DNA of 64,000 bases, taken from NCBI RefSeq assembly GCF_000698555.1, contig NZ_JFHE01000022.1:18742-82741 (forward strand), in the 5' to 3' direction. The notes beneath the pieces are model-generated. The model was not told the origin of the DNA and made no database searches. It worked only from the letters and a program-made list of their open reading frames with translations. Source of the DNA: Caballeronia grimmiae (lineage in GTDB: Bacteria; Pseudomonadota; Gammaproteobacteria; Burkholderiales; Burkholderiaceae). The translations under genes were made by a program, and so were the position numbers. Positions 55,788 through 64,000 of the stretch are shown here, in pieces. Numbering within the stretch: the stretch's first letter is position 1; the number at the start of each line of letters is the position of its first letter.

Positions 55788-57087
55788 TCTTGTCGATCCA
55801 CTGAGCATTCTCGCCCGCCGATCCGATGCCCGCGTGCCGCGCCATCGGCACGAAGAAATGCATTGCGATCGGCAGTTTCGAGCGTTCGAGCCAGTTCGTC
55901 AGATGCGCTTCGAGCCGCCTGCCCGGTGCTTTCAGTTCTTCGCGCAGCACGGGGGGCAGCTTCTCGAAGTGACGCATGTCGATCTGATACGGCTCGGGCG
56001 CGACGCACAGCGCATTCGGACGGCCATCGACATCGACGGGAAGGCGCTCCAGCGCCTGATGCAGCAGTGCGACACCGAGTCCTTCGCCGCGCCACGGCTT
56101 GCGCACTTCCCACATGCTGATATAGATCACGCGATGCGTGCTGTAGACGTCGCACAGACGCGCCTGCCCCAGCGCTTCCGTCGATGCCAGCGCGAGCGAC
56201 AGCATCTCGCCCGAATACGTGTCGAGCGTATAGACGAGATCGGCGCTGCTTGTGAGCGGCGGCACTTTCACGAGCTTCAGTTCCACCGCCGCCGCGACCG
56301 TATCGCTGCCCGCCTCGTGAAACACGGCGAACGCGGTGCCGAGCCGCTCGTCGTCGACTTGCGGATACTCGTGGCGATACGTCATCGTGAACAGGAACGG
56401 GCCGATCTTCTCGCGATACGCGAGCGGCCGGTCCACGTCGTAATCGTCGGTGCCGACGAGACCGTAGGGATCGTAATCGCGCTTCTCGCGGCGCTCGCCG
56501 TTTTCCATCGCCGATGCGAGCGCGGCGAGCGGGCGGCGCGACTCCGGCACGAGATCCTCGGGCAAGCCTTCCCACGACAGACGCAGGAATTCGCGACCGC
56601 CGCGATAGTGCGTTTCGAACAGCGACAGAAGCGGCTCGCCCGCGACGGGATCGAGAATGCGCTGCGCGCATTCGAGTGCGCGGTCGAGCAGCTGATCGGC
56701 TTCGGCGGGATCGGGCGCGAGCGGCGGCTCGTCGGCGTCGGGCACGGCGGGCAGGCCGCGCGCCGCGCGTTCCTTGTGCGCGAGTTCGAGCCATTCGTCG
56801 GCGGCGCGCTCGGCGATGAATCCCGCCGCGATGCGATAGCCCGGCAGCACGATGGACTGCCCGGTGTCGCCCAGCGGAAACACGTACTCGTCGGACATGG
56901 CTTCGTCGACGGTCGTTCCGTGGAACGTTTCGCGCGGCAACGCAGCGCCCGCCGCCGAATCGAAACGTTGATGCGAGAGCACGTGCGCGGCGAGATCGGA
57001 CGCCGCGGGACCGAACTCGGAACCCGGTCCGGGAAGAAGCTTCAGAAGGGATAACGTGCTGCTGCCTGCGTTGCCCGATGTCGTCAT
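55768..57087 (-). CDS. Uncharacterised protein with GNAT-like segment
   Basis: The 439-residue soluble protein has an acidic N-terminal half rich in Glu/Asp. A later stretch (about 335-365), 'VIYISMWEVRKPWRGEGLGVALLHQALERLP', has the R-G-x-G-L-G/A pattern of an acetyl-CoA-binding motif of GNAT acetyltransferases. The preceding beta strands ('LGTAFAVFHEAGSDTVAAAVELKLV') fit the same fold. I do not recognise the family as a whole. It is a single gene overlapping the TPR gene tail to tail by 20 bases. Confidence 0.65.
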   Translation of the reverse strand: MTTSGNAGSSTLSLLKLLPGPGSEFGPAASDLAAHVLSHQRFDSAAGAALPRETFHGTTVDEAMSDEYVFPLGDTGQSIVLPGYRIAAGFIAERAADEWLELAHKERAARGLPAVPDADEPPLAPDPAEADQLLDRALECAQRILDPVAGEPLLSLFETHYRGGREFLRLSWEGLPEDLVPESRRPLAALASAMENGERREKRDYDPYGLVGTDDYDVDRPLAYREKIGPFLFTMTYRHEYPQVDDERLGTAFAVFHEAGSDTVAAAVELKLVKVPPLTSSADLVYTLDTYSGEMLSLALASTEALGQARLCDVYSTHRVIYISMWEVRKPWRGEGLGVALLHQALERLPVDVDGRPNALCVAPEPYQIDMRHFEKLPPVLREELKAPGRRLEAHLTNWLERSKLPIAMHFFVPMARHAGIGSAGENAQWIDKIMESEA

Positions 57088-57235
57088 GAGTGCCGCCTCC
57101 GATCGTGAAGGGCTATCGTAGCAAACCGTGCGGCGATGCAGGAACCTCGCATGGCGGTGCAGCCGCGCGCCGGGCGGGCGCGTGATGTGCTTGCCGCGTG
57201 AGGACGTCGACTTCGACTTCGATTACGGAGAGCGC

Positions 57236-57634
57236 ATGAACAACGAGATCCATGAAGGCGGCTGCGCGTGCGGAGCGTTTCGTTTCCGGGCGAGCGGCAA
57301 GCCGCGACGCGTTTCGCTGTGTCACTGCATGACATGCCGCCGCGTGCACGGCTCGGCGTTCGGCGCCTATGCGATCTTCGCGCGCGATGACGTCGAGATG
57401 AGCGGGCGGCTCGAAACCTGGCGCAGTTCCGAAGAAGGGCGGCGGCATTTCTGCCCGGTGTGCGGATCGGTGGCGTATATGGAATATGCGAGCCACCCCG
57501 AAGTGGACCTGCCGCTCGGCGCGTTCGACCAGACCGGCATCTTCGAGCCTGTTTACGAACTGTGGTGCACGCACCGCGAGCCGTGGCTGCCCGCCGGCGT
57601 GCGCACCGAGTATCCGGAAGACCGGCCCAAATGA
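57236..57634 (+). CDS. GFA family (glutathione-dependent formaldehyde-activating-like) zinc protein
   Basis: The 132-residue product has the GFA zinc ligands: Cys10 and Cys12 in 'GGCACGAFRF', 'SLCHCMTCRR' (Cys29, Cys31, Cys34) and 'FCPVCGS' (Cys73, Cys76). ATG 57236 follows CGGAGA; earlier in-frame sequence is unrelated. The name of the family overstates what is known; most members are of unknown function. Its stop overlaps the DUF72 start (ATGA). Confidence 0.9.
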   Translation: MNNEIHEGGCACGAFRFRASGKPRRVSLCHCMTCRRVHGSAFGAYAIFARDDVEMSGRLETWRSSEEGRRHFCPVCGSVAYMEYASHPEVDLPLGAFDQTGIFEPVYELWCTHREPWLPAGVRTEYPEDRPK

Positions 57635-58539
57635 GCGCGGCGGGCGGACGCATCCGCATCGGCATTTCCGGCTGGCGTTATGCGGGCTGGCGCGGCGTGT
57701 TTTATCCGAAGAAGCTGGCGCAGGCGCGCGAACTCGAATTTGCGTCGCGGGCCGTGCAGACGGTCGAGATCAACGGCTCGCACTATTCGCTGCAGACGCT
57801 GTCGAGCTATCGCGCGTGGCATGACGCCACGCCTGCGGACTTCGTGTTCAGCGTGAAAGGGCCGCGCTATCTGACGCACATGCTGCGCTTTCGCGACGAG
57901 ACGGCGATACCCGCGAGCGCCAACTTTTTCGCCTCGGGCGTGCTCGCGCTCGGCGACAAGCTCGGGCCGTTCCTGTGGCAGTTCCCGCCCAACTTCAGCT
58001 TCAAGCCGGAATCGTTCGAACGCTTTCTGCAGCTTCTTCCGAAAGACACCCACGCGGCCGCCGCGCTCGCGCAGCAGCACGATACGCGCGTCAAGGAACC
58101 ATGGTGCGAACCGGGCCGCAAGCGGGCGCTTCGGCACGCGGTCGAGATACGCCATCACAGCTTCTGCTCCGATGCCTTCATCCGGCTCCTGCGCAAATAC
58201 GGTGCGGCGCTCGTCGTCTCCGATTCGGTCGCCGACTGGCCTTACGCCGAAGACCTGACTTCCGACTTCGTCTATATGCGTCTGCACGGAACCGAGACGC
58301 TCTACGGCGGCGCCTATTCCGACGAGGCGCTCGACGGCTGGGCGCGGCGCATCGAGCGCTGGGCGGCGGGCGGGCAGATCGAAGATGCGAAGCTCATCGC
58401 ATCGGCTGCAGCGCGCCGCCGCGCATCGCGCGACGTGTACTGCTACTTCGACAACGACCAGAAAGTGCAGGCGCCTTTCGATGCCCGCCGCCTGATGGAG
58501 CGCCTCGGCATCACGCTGGAGAACAGCGCGTCAGCGTGA
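57631..58539 (+). CDS. DUF72 family protein
   Basis: The 302-residue product starts 'RIRIGISGWRYAGWRGVFYPKKLAQARELEFASRAVQTVEINGSHY' and contains 'FVFSVKGPRYLTHM', 'GPFLWQFPPNF', 'HAVEIRHHSF' and 'VYMRLHGTETLYGGAYSDEAL', all hallmarks of the TIM-barrel DUF72 (YecE) family. Function is unknown, although a nucleic-acid-related role has been suggested. ATG 57631 overlaps the GFA stop by 4 bases, so the two are co-translated. Confidence 0.92.
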   Translation: MSAAGGRIRIGISGWRYAGWRGVFYPKKLAQARELEFASRAVQTVEINGSHYSLQTLSSYRAWHDATPADFVFSVKGPRYLTHMLRFRDETAIPASANFFASGVLALGDKLGPFLWQFPPNFSFKPESFERFLQLLPKDTHAAAALAQQHDTRVKEPWCEPGRKRALRHAVEIRHHSFCSDAFIRLLRKYGAALVVSDSVADWPYAEDLTSDFVYMRLHGTETLYGGAYSDEALDGWARRIERWAAGGQIEDAKLIASAAARRRASRDVYCYFDNDQKVQAPFDARRLMERLGITLENSASA

Positions 58540-58733
58540 ATCGACCGGGACACGCATTGTCTCGAGACAGCGGCATGCTTCATCACACGGTCCCGGCGAT
58601 TGCATTCGCGTCAGGAAAATAAGACGATAAGCAGCGTGCGTCGCGCAACAAAGAATGCGCGAAGCGCGCGCCGGATGCGCGACAAGCGACAGGATCGGGA
58701 ACCTCTGAATAGCCTGCAAGGAGCATCGATACC

Positions 58734-60332
58734 ATGGCGAAGCAACCGGTGAGCGGCACGGACAAAATCCATCCCGAAGGCGCGAAGTGCATCGGCGATT
58801 GCGATCCCGGCGAACAGATCGAAGTCGTCGTGATGTTGCGGCGTAAGGACGCCGAAGGCTTTCGCCAGATGATGGCGCGCATCGACGCGGGCGAGGCCCC
58901 CGCGCAATCCGTCTCGCGCGAAGATTTCGACAAGCGCTTCGGCGCATCGGACGAAGACGTGAAGAAGGTCACGCAGTTCGCCGCGCAATACGGCCTCTCG
59001 GTCGTGCGCGCGGACCCCAGCACGCGCAGCGTCGTGCTGAAGGGCAGCATCGAAGCGTTTCAGAAGGCTTTCGATGTGAAACTCGAACGCTTTCAGCATC
59101 ACAACATCGGCGAGTATCGCGGGCGCGCGGGTCCGGTCAACGTGCCCGACGACATCCACGACGCCGTCACCGCCGTGCTCGGCCTCGACAGCAAGCCGCA
59201 GGCGCGGCCGCATTTCCGCTTCCGTCCGCCGTTCACGCCGTTGCGCGCGGTGGCGCAGACCTCGTTTTCGCCGGTCGATCTCGCGCGTCTCTACGACTTC
59301 CCGGAAAGCGACGGCGCGGGCGAATGCATCGCGATCATCGAACTGGGCGGCGGCTATCGCGAGAGCGATCTTTCGGCGTACTTCTCGAAGCTCGGCGTCA
59401 AGGCGCCGACCGTCGTCGCAATCGGCGTGGACCGCGCGAAGAATGCGCCGACCGGCAATCCGAACGGTCCGGACGGCGAAGTGACGCTCGATATCGAAAT
59501 CGCGGGCGCGGTTGCGCCGGGCGCGCGCATCGCCGTGTACTTCGCGCCGAACAGCGACGCCGGTTTCGTCGACGCCGTCAATCGCGCGATCCACGACAAC
59601 ACGAACAAGCCGTCGGTCGTGTCGATCAGCTGGGGCGGGGCGGAATCGAACTGGTCGTCGCAGTCGATGAGCGCGTTCAACGACGTGCTGCAAAGCGCGG
59701 CTGCGCTCGGCGTGACGGTGTGCGCGGCGTCGGGCGACAGCGGCTCGTCGGACGGCGTCGGCGATGACGCCGATCACGTCGACTTCCCGGCATCCAGCCC
59801 ATACGTGCTCGGCTGCGGCGGCACGAGCGTCGCCGCCACGGCGCACGGCATCACGCACGAAGTCGTCTGGAACGACGGCGATCAGGGCGGCGCGGGCGGC
59901 GGCGGAGTGAGCGGCGCGTTCGCGCTGCCCGTGTGGCAGAAGGGCTTGCAAGTCGCGCGGGCCGGTGGCCGAAAGGTCGCGTTGAGCAAACGCGGCGTGC
60001 CCGATGTGGCCGGCGACGCATCGCCGCTCACCGGCTACGAAGTGCTGATCGATGGCGACGATACGGTCGTCGGCGGCACGAGCGCCGTCGCGCCGCTTTG
60101 GGCCGCGCTGATCGCGCGCATCAACGCAATCCACGGCTCGCCGTCGGGCTTCGTCAATCCGAAGCTCTACAAGGCAAAGGCCGCGTGCCGCGACATCACC
60201 GAAGGCAACAACGGCGGCTTTGCCGCGGCGCCGGGATGGGACGCCTGCACGGGGCTCGGCAGTCCGGACGGCGCGAAGATCGCCGCGGCGCTTGCGCCGG
60301 CCCGGCAAGCACAAGTTGAGGAAAGTCAGTGA
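58734..60332 (+). CDS. S53 family serine-carboxyl peptidase (sedolisin/kumamolisin type)
   Basis: The 532-residue product has a pro-domain (about 1-170, 'VVVMLRRKDAEGF', 'RSVVLKGSIEAFQKAF') and a catalytic domain. The S53 triad is Glu249 and Asp253 in 'GEVTLDIEIAGAVAPGA' and Ser450 in GGTSA; the oxyanion Asp335 is in 'ASGDSGSSDG', and a C-terminal Ca site near Asp487. These enzymes normally work in acid outside the cell, but there is no signal peptide at the N-terminus. Its stop overlaps the next peptidase start (GTGA). Confidence 0.9.
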   Translation: MAKQPVSGTDKIHPEGAKCIGDCDPGEQIEVVVMLRRKDAEGFRQMMARIDAGEAPAQSVSREDFDKRFGASDEDVKKVTQFAAQYGLSVVRADPSTRSVVLKGSIEAFQKAFDVKLERFQHHNIGEYRGRAGPVNVPDDIHDAVTAVLGLDSKPQARPHFRFRPPFTPLRAVAQTSFSPVDLARLYDFPESDGAGECIAIIELGGGYRESDLSAYFSKLGVKAPTVVAIGVDRAKNAPTGNPNGPDGEVTLDIEIAGAVAPGARIAVYFAPNSDAGFVDAVNRAIHDNTNKPSVVSISWGGAESNWSSQSMSAFNDVLQSAAALGVTVCAASGDSGSSDGVGDDADHVDFPASSPYVLGCGGTSVAATAHGITHEVVWNDGDQGGAGGGGVSGAFALPVWQKGLQVARAGGRKVALSKRGVPDVAGDASPLTGYEVLIDGDDTVVGGTSAVAPLWAALIARINAIHGSPSGFVNPKLYKAKAACRDITEGNNGGFAAAPGWDACTGLGSPDGAKIAAALAPARQAQVEESQ

Positions 60333-62116
60333 ACAACAACCACGACGACGATTCGGGAGCGACCACGATGAACTCCGATCCACTGGAAATGAAGCGCATT
60401 CCCGCCACGGGAACGGGCGTCGCGCCCGACCCGGGCGGCATCAAGGAGCCGCCTGCGGCAGAGGAGCATGCAGCAAAGGCCCCCGCGAAAAGCGCGGGGA
60501 AGAAGCATCGGCAGGACCAGCCGTATTTCGATTCCGTCGCGTACGGCAACGGCCCCGACGATTCCATCGACCCGAGCGAAGCCGACGAAAACGCCGCGAT
60601 CACGCATCACACGGTGACGGTCGGCGGCGAGAAGATCGCGTACACGGCGACCGTCGGCCATCTCGTGACGGTCGATCCGAGCAGTTCGAAGCCCGACGCG
60701 AAAATGTTCTATGTCGCGTTCACCAAGGACGGCGCGAAGGAGGAAGCGCGCCCGCTCACGTTCTTTTATAACGGCGGGCCGGGCTCGTCGTCGGTATTCG
60801 TGCTGCTCGGCTCGTTCGCGCCGCGCCGCATCAAGACCTCGATGCCGGGCTTCACGCCGCCCGCGCCGTACGAGATGGAGGACAACCCCGACAGCCTGCT
60901 CGACAAGAGCGATCTGATCTTCATCAATCCGGTCGGCACGGGCTATTCGGCTGCGATCGCGCCGAACAAGAATCGCGATTTCTGGGGCGTCGATCAGGAC
61001 GCGGATTCCATCAAGCAGTTCATCAAGCGGTATCTGACGAAGAACAACCGCTGGAATTCGCCGAAGTTCCTGTTCGGGGAGTCGTATGGCACCGCGCGTA
61101 GTTGCGTGCTCGCGTACCGGCTGCACGAGGATGGCGTCGATCTGAACGGCATCACGCTGCAATCGTCGATTCTCGATTACGCGCAGGCGGGCAATCCCGT
61201 CGGCGCGCTGCCGACCGCCGCCGCCGATGCGTGGTATCACAAGAAGCTCGGCGTGCATCCGACGCCGCCGAATCTGCTCAACTTCATGGAGGAAGTGGCG
61301 GAATTCGCGCGCACGGATTACCTGAACGCGCTGCGCAAGTTCCCCCAGACGGACGATGAAGTGGTGGAGAAGCTCGCGGAGTTCACGGGCATCGACAAGG
61401 TGACGCTGCTTGCGTGGAGCCTCGATATCGCCGCTTATGACAGCCGGGGCAATTCGCTTTTCCTGACGACGCTGCTGAAGTCGAAGGGCGAGGCGCTCGG
61501 TTCCTACGATGGCCGCGTGACGGCGATATCGACGGGCATCGCGGGCAAGATCGATCCGAACTCGGGCGGCAACGATCCGACCATGACGGCGGTCAGCGGC
61601 GTCTACACGTCGATGTGGAACAGCTATCTCAACGAGCAGTTGAAGTTCACGTCGACCTCGTCGTTCACGGATCTCAACGATCAGGCGTTCGTCAACTGGG
61701 ATTTCAAGCACACCGATCCGACCGGCGCGCAGAAGGGCGTCGATTCGAAGGGCGACATCGTGCTCTACACGGCCGGCGATCTGGCCGCGGTGATGGCGCT
61801 CAACGTCGATCTGAAGGTGCTCGCCGCGAACGGCATGTACGACTTCGTGACGCCTTTCTACCAGACGATCCTCGACCTTCAGCAGATGCCGCTCATCGAC
61901 AAGACCGTGCGGCAGAACCTCTCGGCGACGTTCTATCCGTCGGGGCACATGGTCTATCTCGACGGCGGCTCGCGCACGCAACTGAAGGCGGACCTCGCGA
62001 AGATGTACCAGGAGGCGACGTCGAACCATGCTGCGATGAACCGCATCATCATGTTGCAGAAGACGACGGCGGACAAGATCGGCGCGGCGCTTTCGCCCGC
62101 GAACGCCGAGCAGTAG
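60329..62116 (+). CDS. S10 family serine carboxypeptidase-like protein
   Basis: The 595-residue product has the S10 features 'FFYNGGPGSSSVF' (substrate carboxylate binding), nucleophile Ser252 in GESYGT, late 'NGMYDFVTPFYQT' (Asp) and 'YPSGHMVYLDGG' (His). The first 90 residues are acidic and low-complexity, without a signal peptide. GTG 60329 is chosen because GAGGA lies 6 bases upstream and it overlaps the S53 stop; ATG 60368 is the alternative. It would trim C-terminal residues from peptides, possibly from those released by the S53 enzyme. Confidence 0.88.
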   Translation: MNNNHDDDSGATTMNSDPLEMKRIPATGTGVAPDPGGIKEPPAAEEHAAKAPAKSAGKKHRQDQPYFDSVAYGNGPDDSIDPSEADENAAITHHTVTVGGEKIAYTATVGHLVTVDPSSSKPDAKMFYVAFTKDGAKEEARPLTFFYNGGPGSSSVFVLLGSFAPRRIKTSMPGFTPPAPYEMEDNPDSLLDKSDLIFINPVGTGYSAAIAPNKNRDFWGVDQDADSIKQFIKRYLTKNNRWNSPKFLFGESYGTARSCVLAYRLHEDGVDLNGITLQSSILDYAQAGNPVGALPTAAADAWYHKKLGVHPTPPNLLNFMEEVAEFARTDYLNALRKFPQTDDEVVEKLAEFTGIDKVTLLAWSLDIAAYDSRGNSLFLTTLLKSKGEALGSYDGRVTAISTGIAGKIDPNSGGNDPTMTAVSGVYTSMWNSYLNEQLKFTSTSSFTDLNDQAFVNWDFKHTDPTGAQKGVDSKGDIVLYTAGDLAAVMALNVDLKVLAANGMYDFVTPFYQTILDLQQMPLIDKTVRQNLSATFYPSGHMVYLDGGSRTQLKADLAKMYQEATSNHAAMNRIIMLQKTTADKIGAALSPANAEQ

Positions 62117-62150
62117 CGGCGCGCGTTTCGCGGCCGGCAACGAGTCGTGA

Positions 62151-62190
62151 AGGGCGCGCCGTCGTGTCCGATTGGCGCGCCCCTCTGTTT
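62151..62190 (+). terminator. Probable terminator after the peptidase pair
   Basis: The stem GGGCGCGCC (62152-62160) with GGCGCGCCC (62174-62182) encloses a 13-base loop and is followed by CTCTGTTT. The T-tract is short, so termination may be partial. Confidence 0.6.
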
Positions 62191-62230
62191 CTGACACACT
62201 AGCTGCACCGCCCGAACGAGGGGTGCAGCG

Positions 62231-64000
62231 TTGTTCAATTCAGCAAAGCCCGGATGCGTCGGGCGTCTCCCGCGCTTGTTGCGCTGCCTGTCGATGATCG
62301 CGTGGCTCTTCGTCTGCTCAGCGGCCACGGCCACGGCCGCGAGCTCGCAGGCGCACGCGCCGCAGCGTCTCGTGATCGGCGCGGTGCCCGGCATGGTCCC
62401 GCCGTTCGACATGGCGGATACCGTGACCAGTCCGAACGCGGAGCCGCGCGGCATCTCCGTCGAGTTCGCTCAGGCGGTCGCGGGTTCGCTCGGCATGCAG
62501 CTGCAATGGCGGTTCTATCGGGATCGCACCGCGCTGACCGGCGCGCTCGCACGCGGCGAAATCGACATGGCCACCGGCGCGACCGGCGAGGACAGCGGCC
62601 CCGCGCTCGCGCTTTCGCGCCCCTATATGCCGACGCAAATGGTGCTCGTCGAGCCGCTCGACAAGCGCGCGCCGACATATCGCATTGCATACGTGGATGC
62701 GCAGACCTCGCGGGTGCGGCTTCAGGCCGCGTATCCGTCGATGGCGCCCGCCGCGTATTCCGGAACCGTCGCGGCGCTGCTGGCCGTCTCGCTCGGTGAA
62801 GCCGACCTTTTCGTCGGGGACATGACCGCCGTCGCGTACGCGATCGGGCACCTCGATCTTCCGGGACTCGTCGTCACCGGCGCGGCGCCCTTCGAAGAAG
62901 GCGGCTACAGCTTCCTGTTCGCGTCGGGGCGGTCCGGCGCCGATGCATTGCGCCAGCGTGTCGATGCCGCGCTGGCCTCGCTCCCGCCGCGTGTGATGAT
63001 CGTCGCTCGGGCGCGCTGGGATGCCGCGATGACCGCGATATCGGCCGAACATCCGCTGCAACTGACGCCCGAAGAGAAGGCGTGGGTCGCGACGCATCCG
63101 ATCGTCTATTACTCGATGTTCGCGCACGCGCCGCCGCTGATCTTTCGCGACGCGCAAGGCGAGCCCGCCGGCCTGGTGCCCGATCTGCTCGCGGCGATAT
63201 CGGGCGTTTCGGGGCTGCGCTTCGAAGGACGAATGCGCAAGGACGCCGCGCAGATCGACCGCGACCTTCAGAGCGGCGCGTCCGTGCTGCTGCCGTTCGG
63301 CATGGCGCGCAGTTACGCCGACCGCAACCTCGTGCCGACCGTGCCGTTCGGCGACGGGCTCATCGCCATCGTCACGCGGGCGGACGCTCCGCCGCTGCAG
63401 GGCGCCGCCGCGCTCGCGGGCAAGCGCCTCGCGTTGCCATCGGAGTATCCGGCGCGCCTGCTGATGCGCCAGCTCGCGCCGACGACCAGCGTCGTCCAGA
63501 CGAGTCCGATCGAGGGGCAGTTGCAAGCCGTCGCGAACGGCCAGGCCGACGCGACGATCATGGACATGAAGCTCGCGAGCTATGCGATCGGCAATCCTTA
63601 TCGCGGCAAGCTCGCGATCAGCGGCGTGCTGTCGGCGAGGCCGTCGCCGCATGTGCTGCTCGTCGCTCGCGATCAGCCCGTGCTGCTCGGCATCCTGAAC
63701 CGCGCGATCGCCGCGCTGCCGCCCTACGAACTGGAAGCGATCCACGCGCGCTGGAAACTCGATGAGCATCCCGAAGCATTGTGGGAGCGCCGGCTGCCGC
63801 AGATCGAACTGGCTGCGTCGCTCGGCGGGGCGCTCGTGATCCTGCTCGCGGGATGGGCAGTGTCACTGCGCGTGCAGATCACGCGCCGGATTGCCGCCGA
63901 AAACGCGATGCGCGCCGCGAAGGAGGAAGCCGAAACGGCGAACCGCGCCAAGTCGACTTTTCTCGCGACGATGAGCCATGAAATCCGCACGCCGATGAAT
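62231..64000 (+). CDS. BvgS/EvgS-like sensor histidine kinase, N-terminal part (truncated by window end)
   Basis: The frame runs open to base 64000 (590 residues so far). A signal-peptide-like segment ('[24 protein letters not shown]') is followed by two periplasmic solute-binding (Venus-flytrap) domains (about 45-270 and 275-515). A membrane span ('[20 protein letters not shown]', about 535-555) and a coiled linker lead to the phosphoacceptor motif '[12 protein letters not shown]', where the sequence stops. The best start is TTG 62231 with GAGGGG upstream; ATG 62294 would cut the signal's basic part. No PAS domain lies between span and kinase, unlike BvgS. It should sense small molecules or pH; the rest of the kinase is outside the window. 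Confidence 0.88.
   Translation, partial: MFNSAKPGCVGRLPRLLRCLSMIAWLFVCSAATATAASSQAHAPQRLVIGAVPGMVPPFDMADTVTSPNAEPRGISVEFAQAVAGSLGMQLQWRFYRDRTALTGALARGEIDMATGATGEDSGPALALSRPYMPTQMVLVEPLDKRAPTYRIAYVDAQTSRVRLQAAYPSMAPAAYSGTVAALLAVSLGEADLFVGDMTAVAYAIGHLDLPGLVVTGAAPFEEGGYSFLFASGRSGADALRQRVDAALASLPPRVMIVARARWDAAMTAISAEHPLQLTPEEKAWVATHPIVYYSMFAHAPPLIFRDAQGEPAGLVPDLLAAISGVSGLRFEGRMRKDAAQIDRDLQSGASVLLPFGMARSYADRNLVPTVPFGDGLIAIVTRADAPPLQGAAALAGKRLALPSEYPARLLMRQLAPTTSVVQTSPIEGQLQAVANGQADATIMDMKLASYAIGNPYRGKLAISGVLSARPSPHVLLVARDQPVLLGILNRAIAALPPYELEAIHARWKLDEHPEALWERRLPQIELAASLGGALVILLAGWAVSLRVQITRRIAAENAMRAAKEEAETANRAKSTFLATMSHEIRTPMN

Noticed and set aside
60326..62197. A 623-codon minus-strand ORF opposite the S10 peptidase
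   Set aside because: Arginine-rich shadow frame; the plus-strand catalytic motifs are intact.

Overview
The window is GC-rich, densely coded bacterial DNA that looks like a Burkholderiales genome of the Burkholderia / Paraburkholderia / Caballeronia type. The signs are the strong third-position G/C bias, a kgtP-type symporter, paired gabT-gabD, a PaoABC-like periplasmic aldehyde oxidase, small CsbD-like and '-ETFPASDP-' proteins, and gene families typical of that group. I saw no rRNA, tRNA, insertion sequence, prophage or CRISPR array, so this reads as ordinary chromosome or chromid rather than a mobile island.

Layout. 1-564: end of a LysR regulator. 713-11442: a catabolic cluster (the most interesting part) with a ketopantoate-reductase-like dehydrogenase, a small membrane protein overlapping a GntR/FCD regulator, a divergent sucCD-type ligase pair, a ThDP-dependent acyl-CoA lyase/decarboxylase that is not a canonical oxalyl-CoA decarboxylase, a formyl-CoA transferase (Frc), a fused NDP-forming acyl-CoA synthetase and an FAH-family protein. 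Similar TATATCA-containing sites sit at four points in this cluster, two of them directly on or just after a good sigma-70 promoter, so one regulator, probably the GntR protein, may control it all. 11554-16969: CsbD-like protein, a KaiC-like ATPase with a lone receiver domain, an OmpA-family lipoprotein, an Ogt-type DNA repair protein, a small protein and a secreted nuclease. 17149-23672: secreted alpha/beta hydrolase, MATE exporter, YnfA family, DUF2891-type protein, KgtP, an HTH-like/coiled-coil protein and a short acidic protein.

23842-26693: acyl-CoA dehydrogenase plus AMP-forming acyl-CoA synthetase. 26816-29534: a secreted protein, an uncharacterised protein and an AI-2E/PerM-type membrane protein. 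29814-32807: an operon for a PQQ dehydrogenase, a diheme cytochrome c and a periplasmic ankyrin protein. 32821-38895: 3-hydroxyacyl-CoA dehydrogenase, cupin, a two-gene ABC exporter, MsrB, a membrane metallophosphoesterase and a periplasmic protein. 38909-43150: gabD-gabT and an M20 amidohydrolase, then an exact 17 x 34 bp tandem array (43145-43722). 43761-49403: chemotaxis receptor, small proteins, half of a GT9-like protein, a DUF4130-UdgX fusion that appears to lack the hallmark histidine, and a MocA-like transferase.

49477-53391: PaoCBA-like molybdenum aldehyde oxidase. 53841-58539: TPR/glycosyltransferase-like protein, an uncharacterised GNAT-like protein, GFA and DUF72 proteins. 58734-62116: translationally coupled S53 and S10 serine peptidases, both without a visible signal peptide. 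62231-64000: start of a BvgS-like sensor kinase with two periplasmic binding domains, cut by the window end.

Working model for the first cluster (inference): SucCD and the fused synthetase prime CoA esters, Frc passes CoA from formyl-CoA to the incoming acid, and the ThDP enzyme regenerates formyl-CoA. The acid could be oxalate or a 2-hydroxy acid. Functions were assigned from remembered family motifs, not from database searches.
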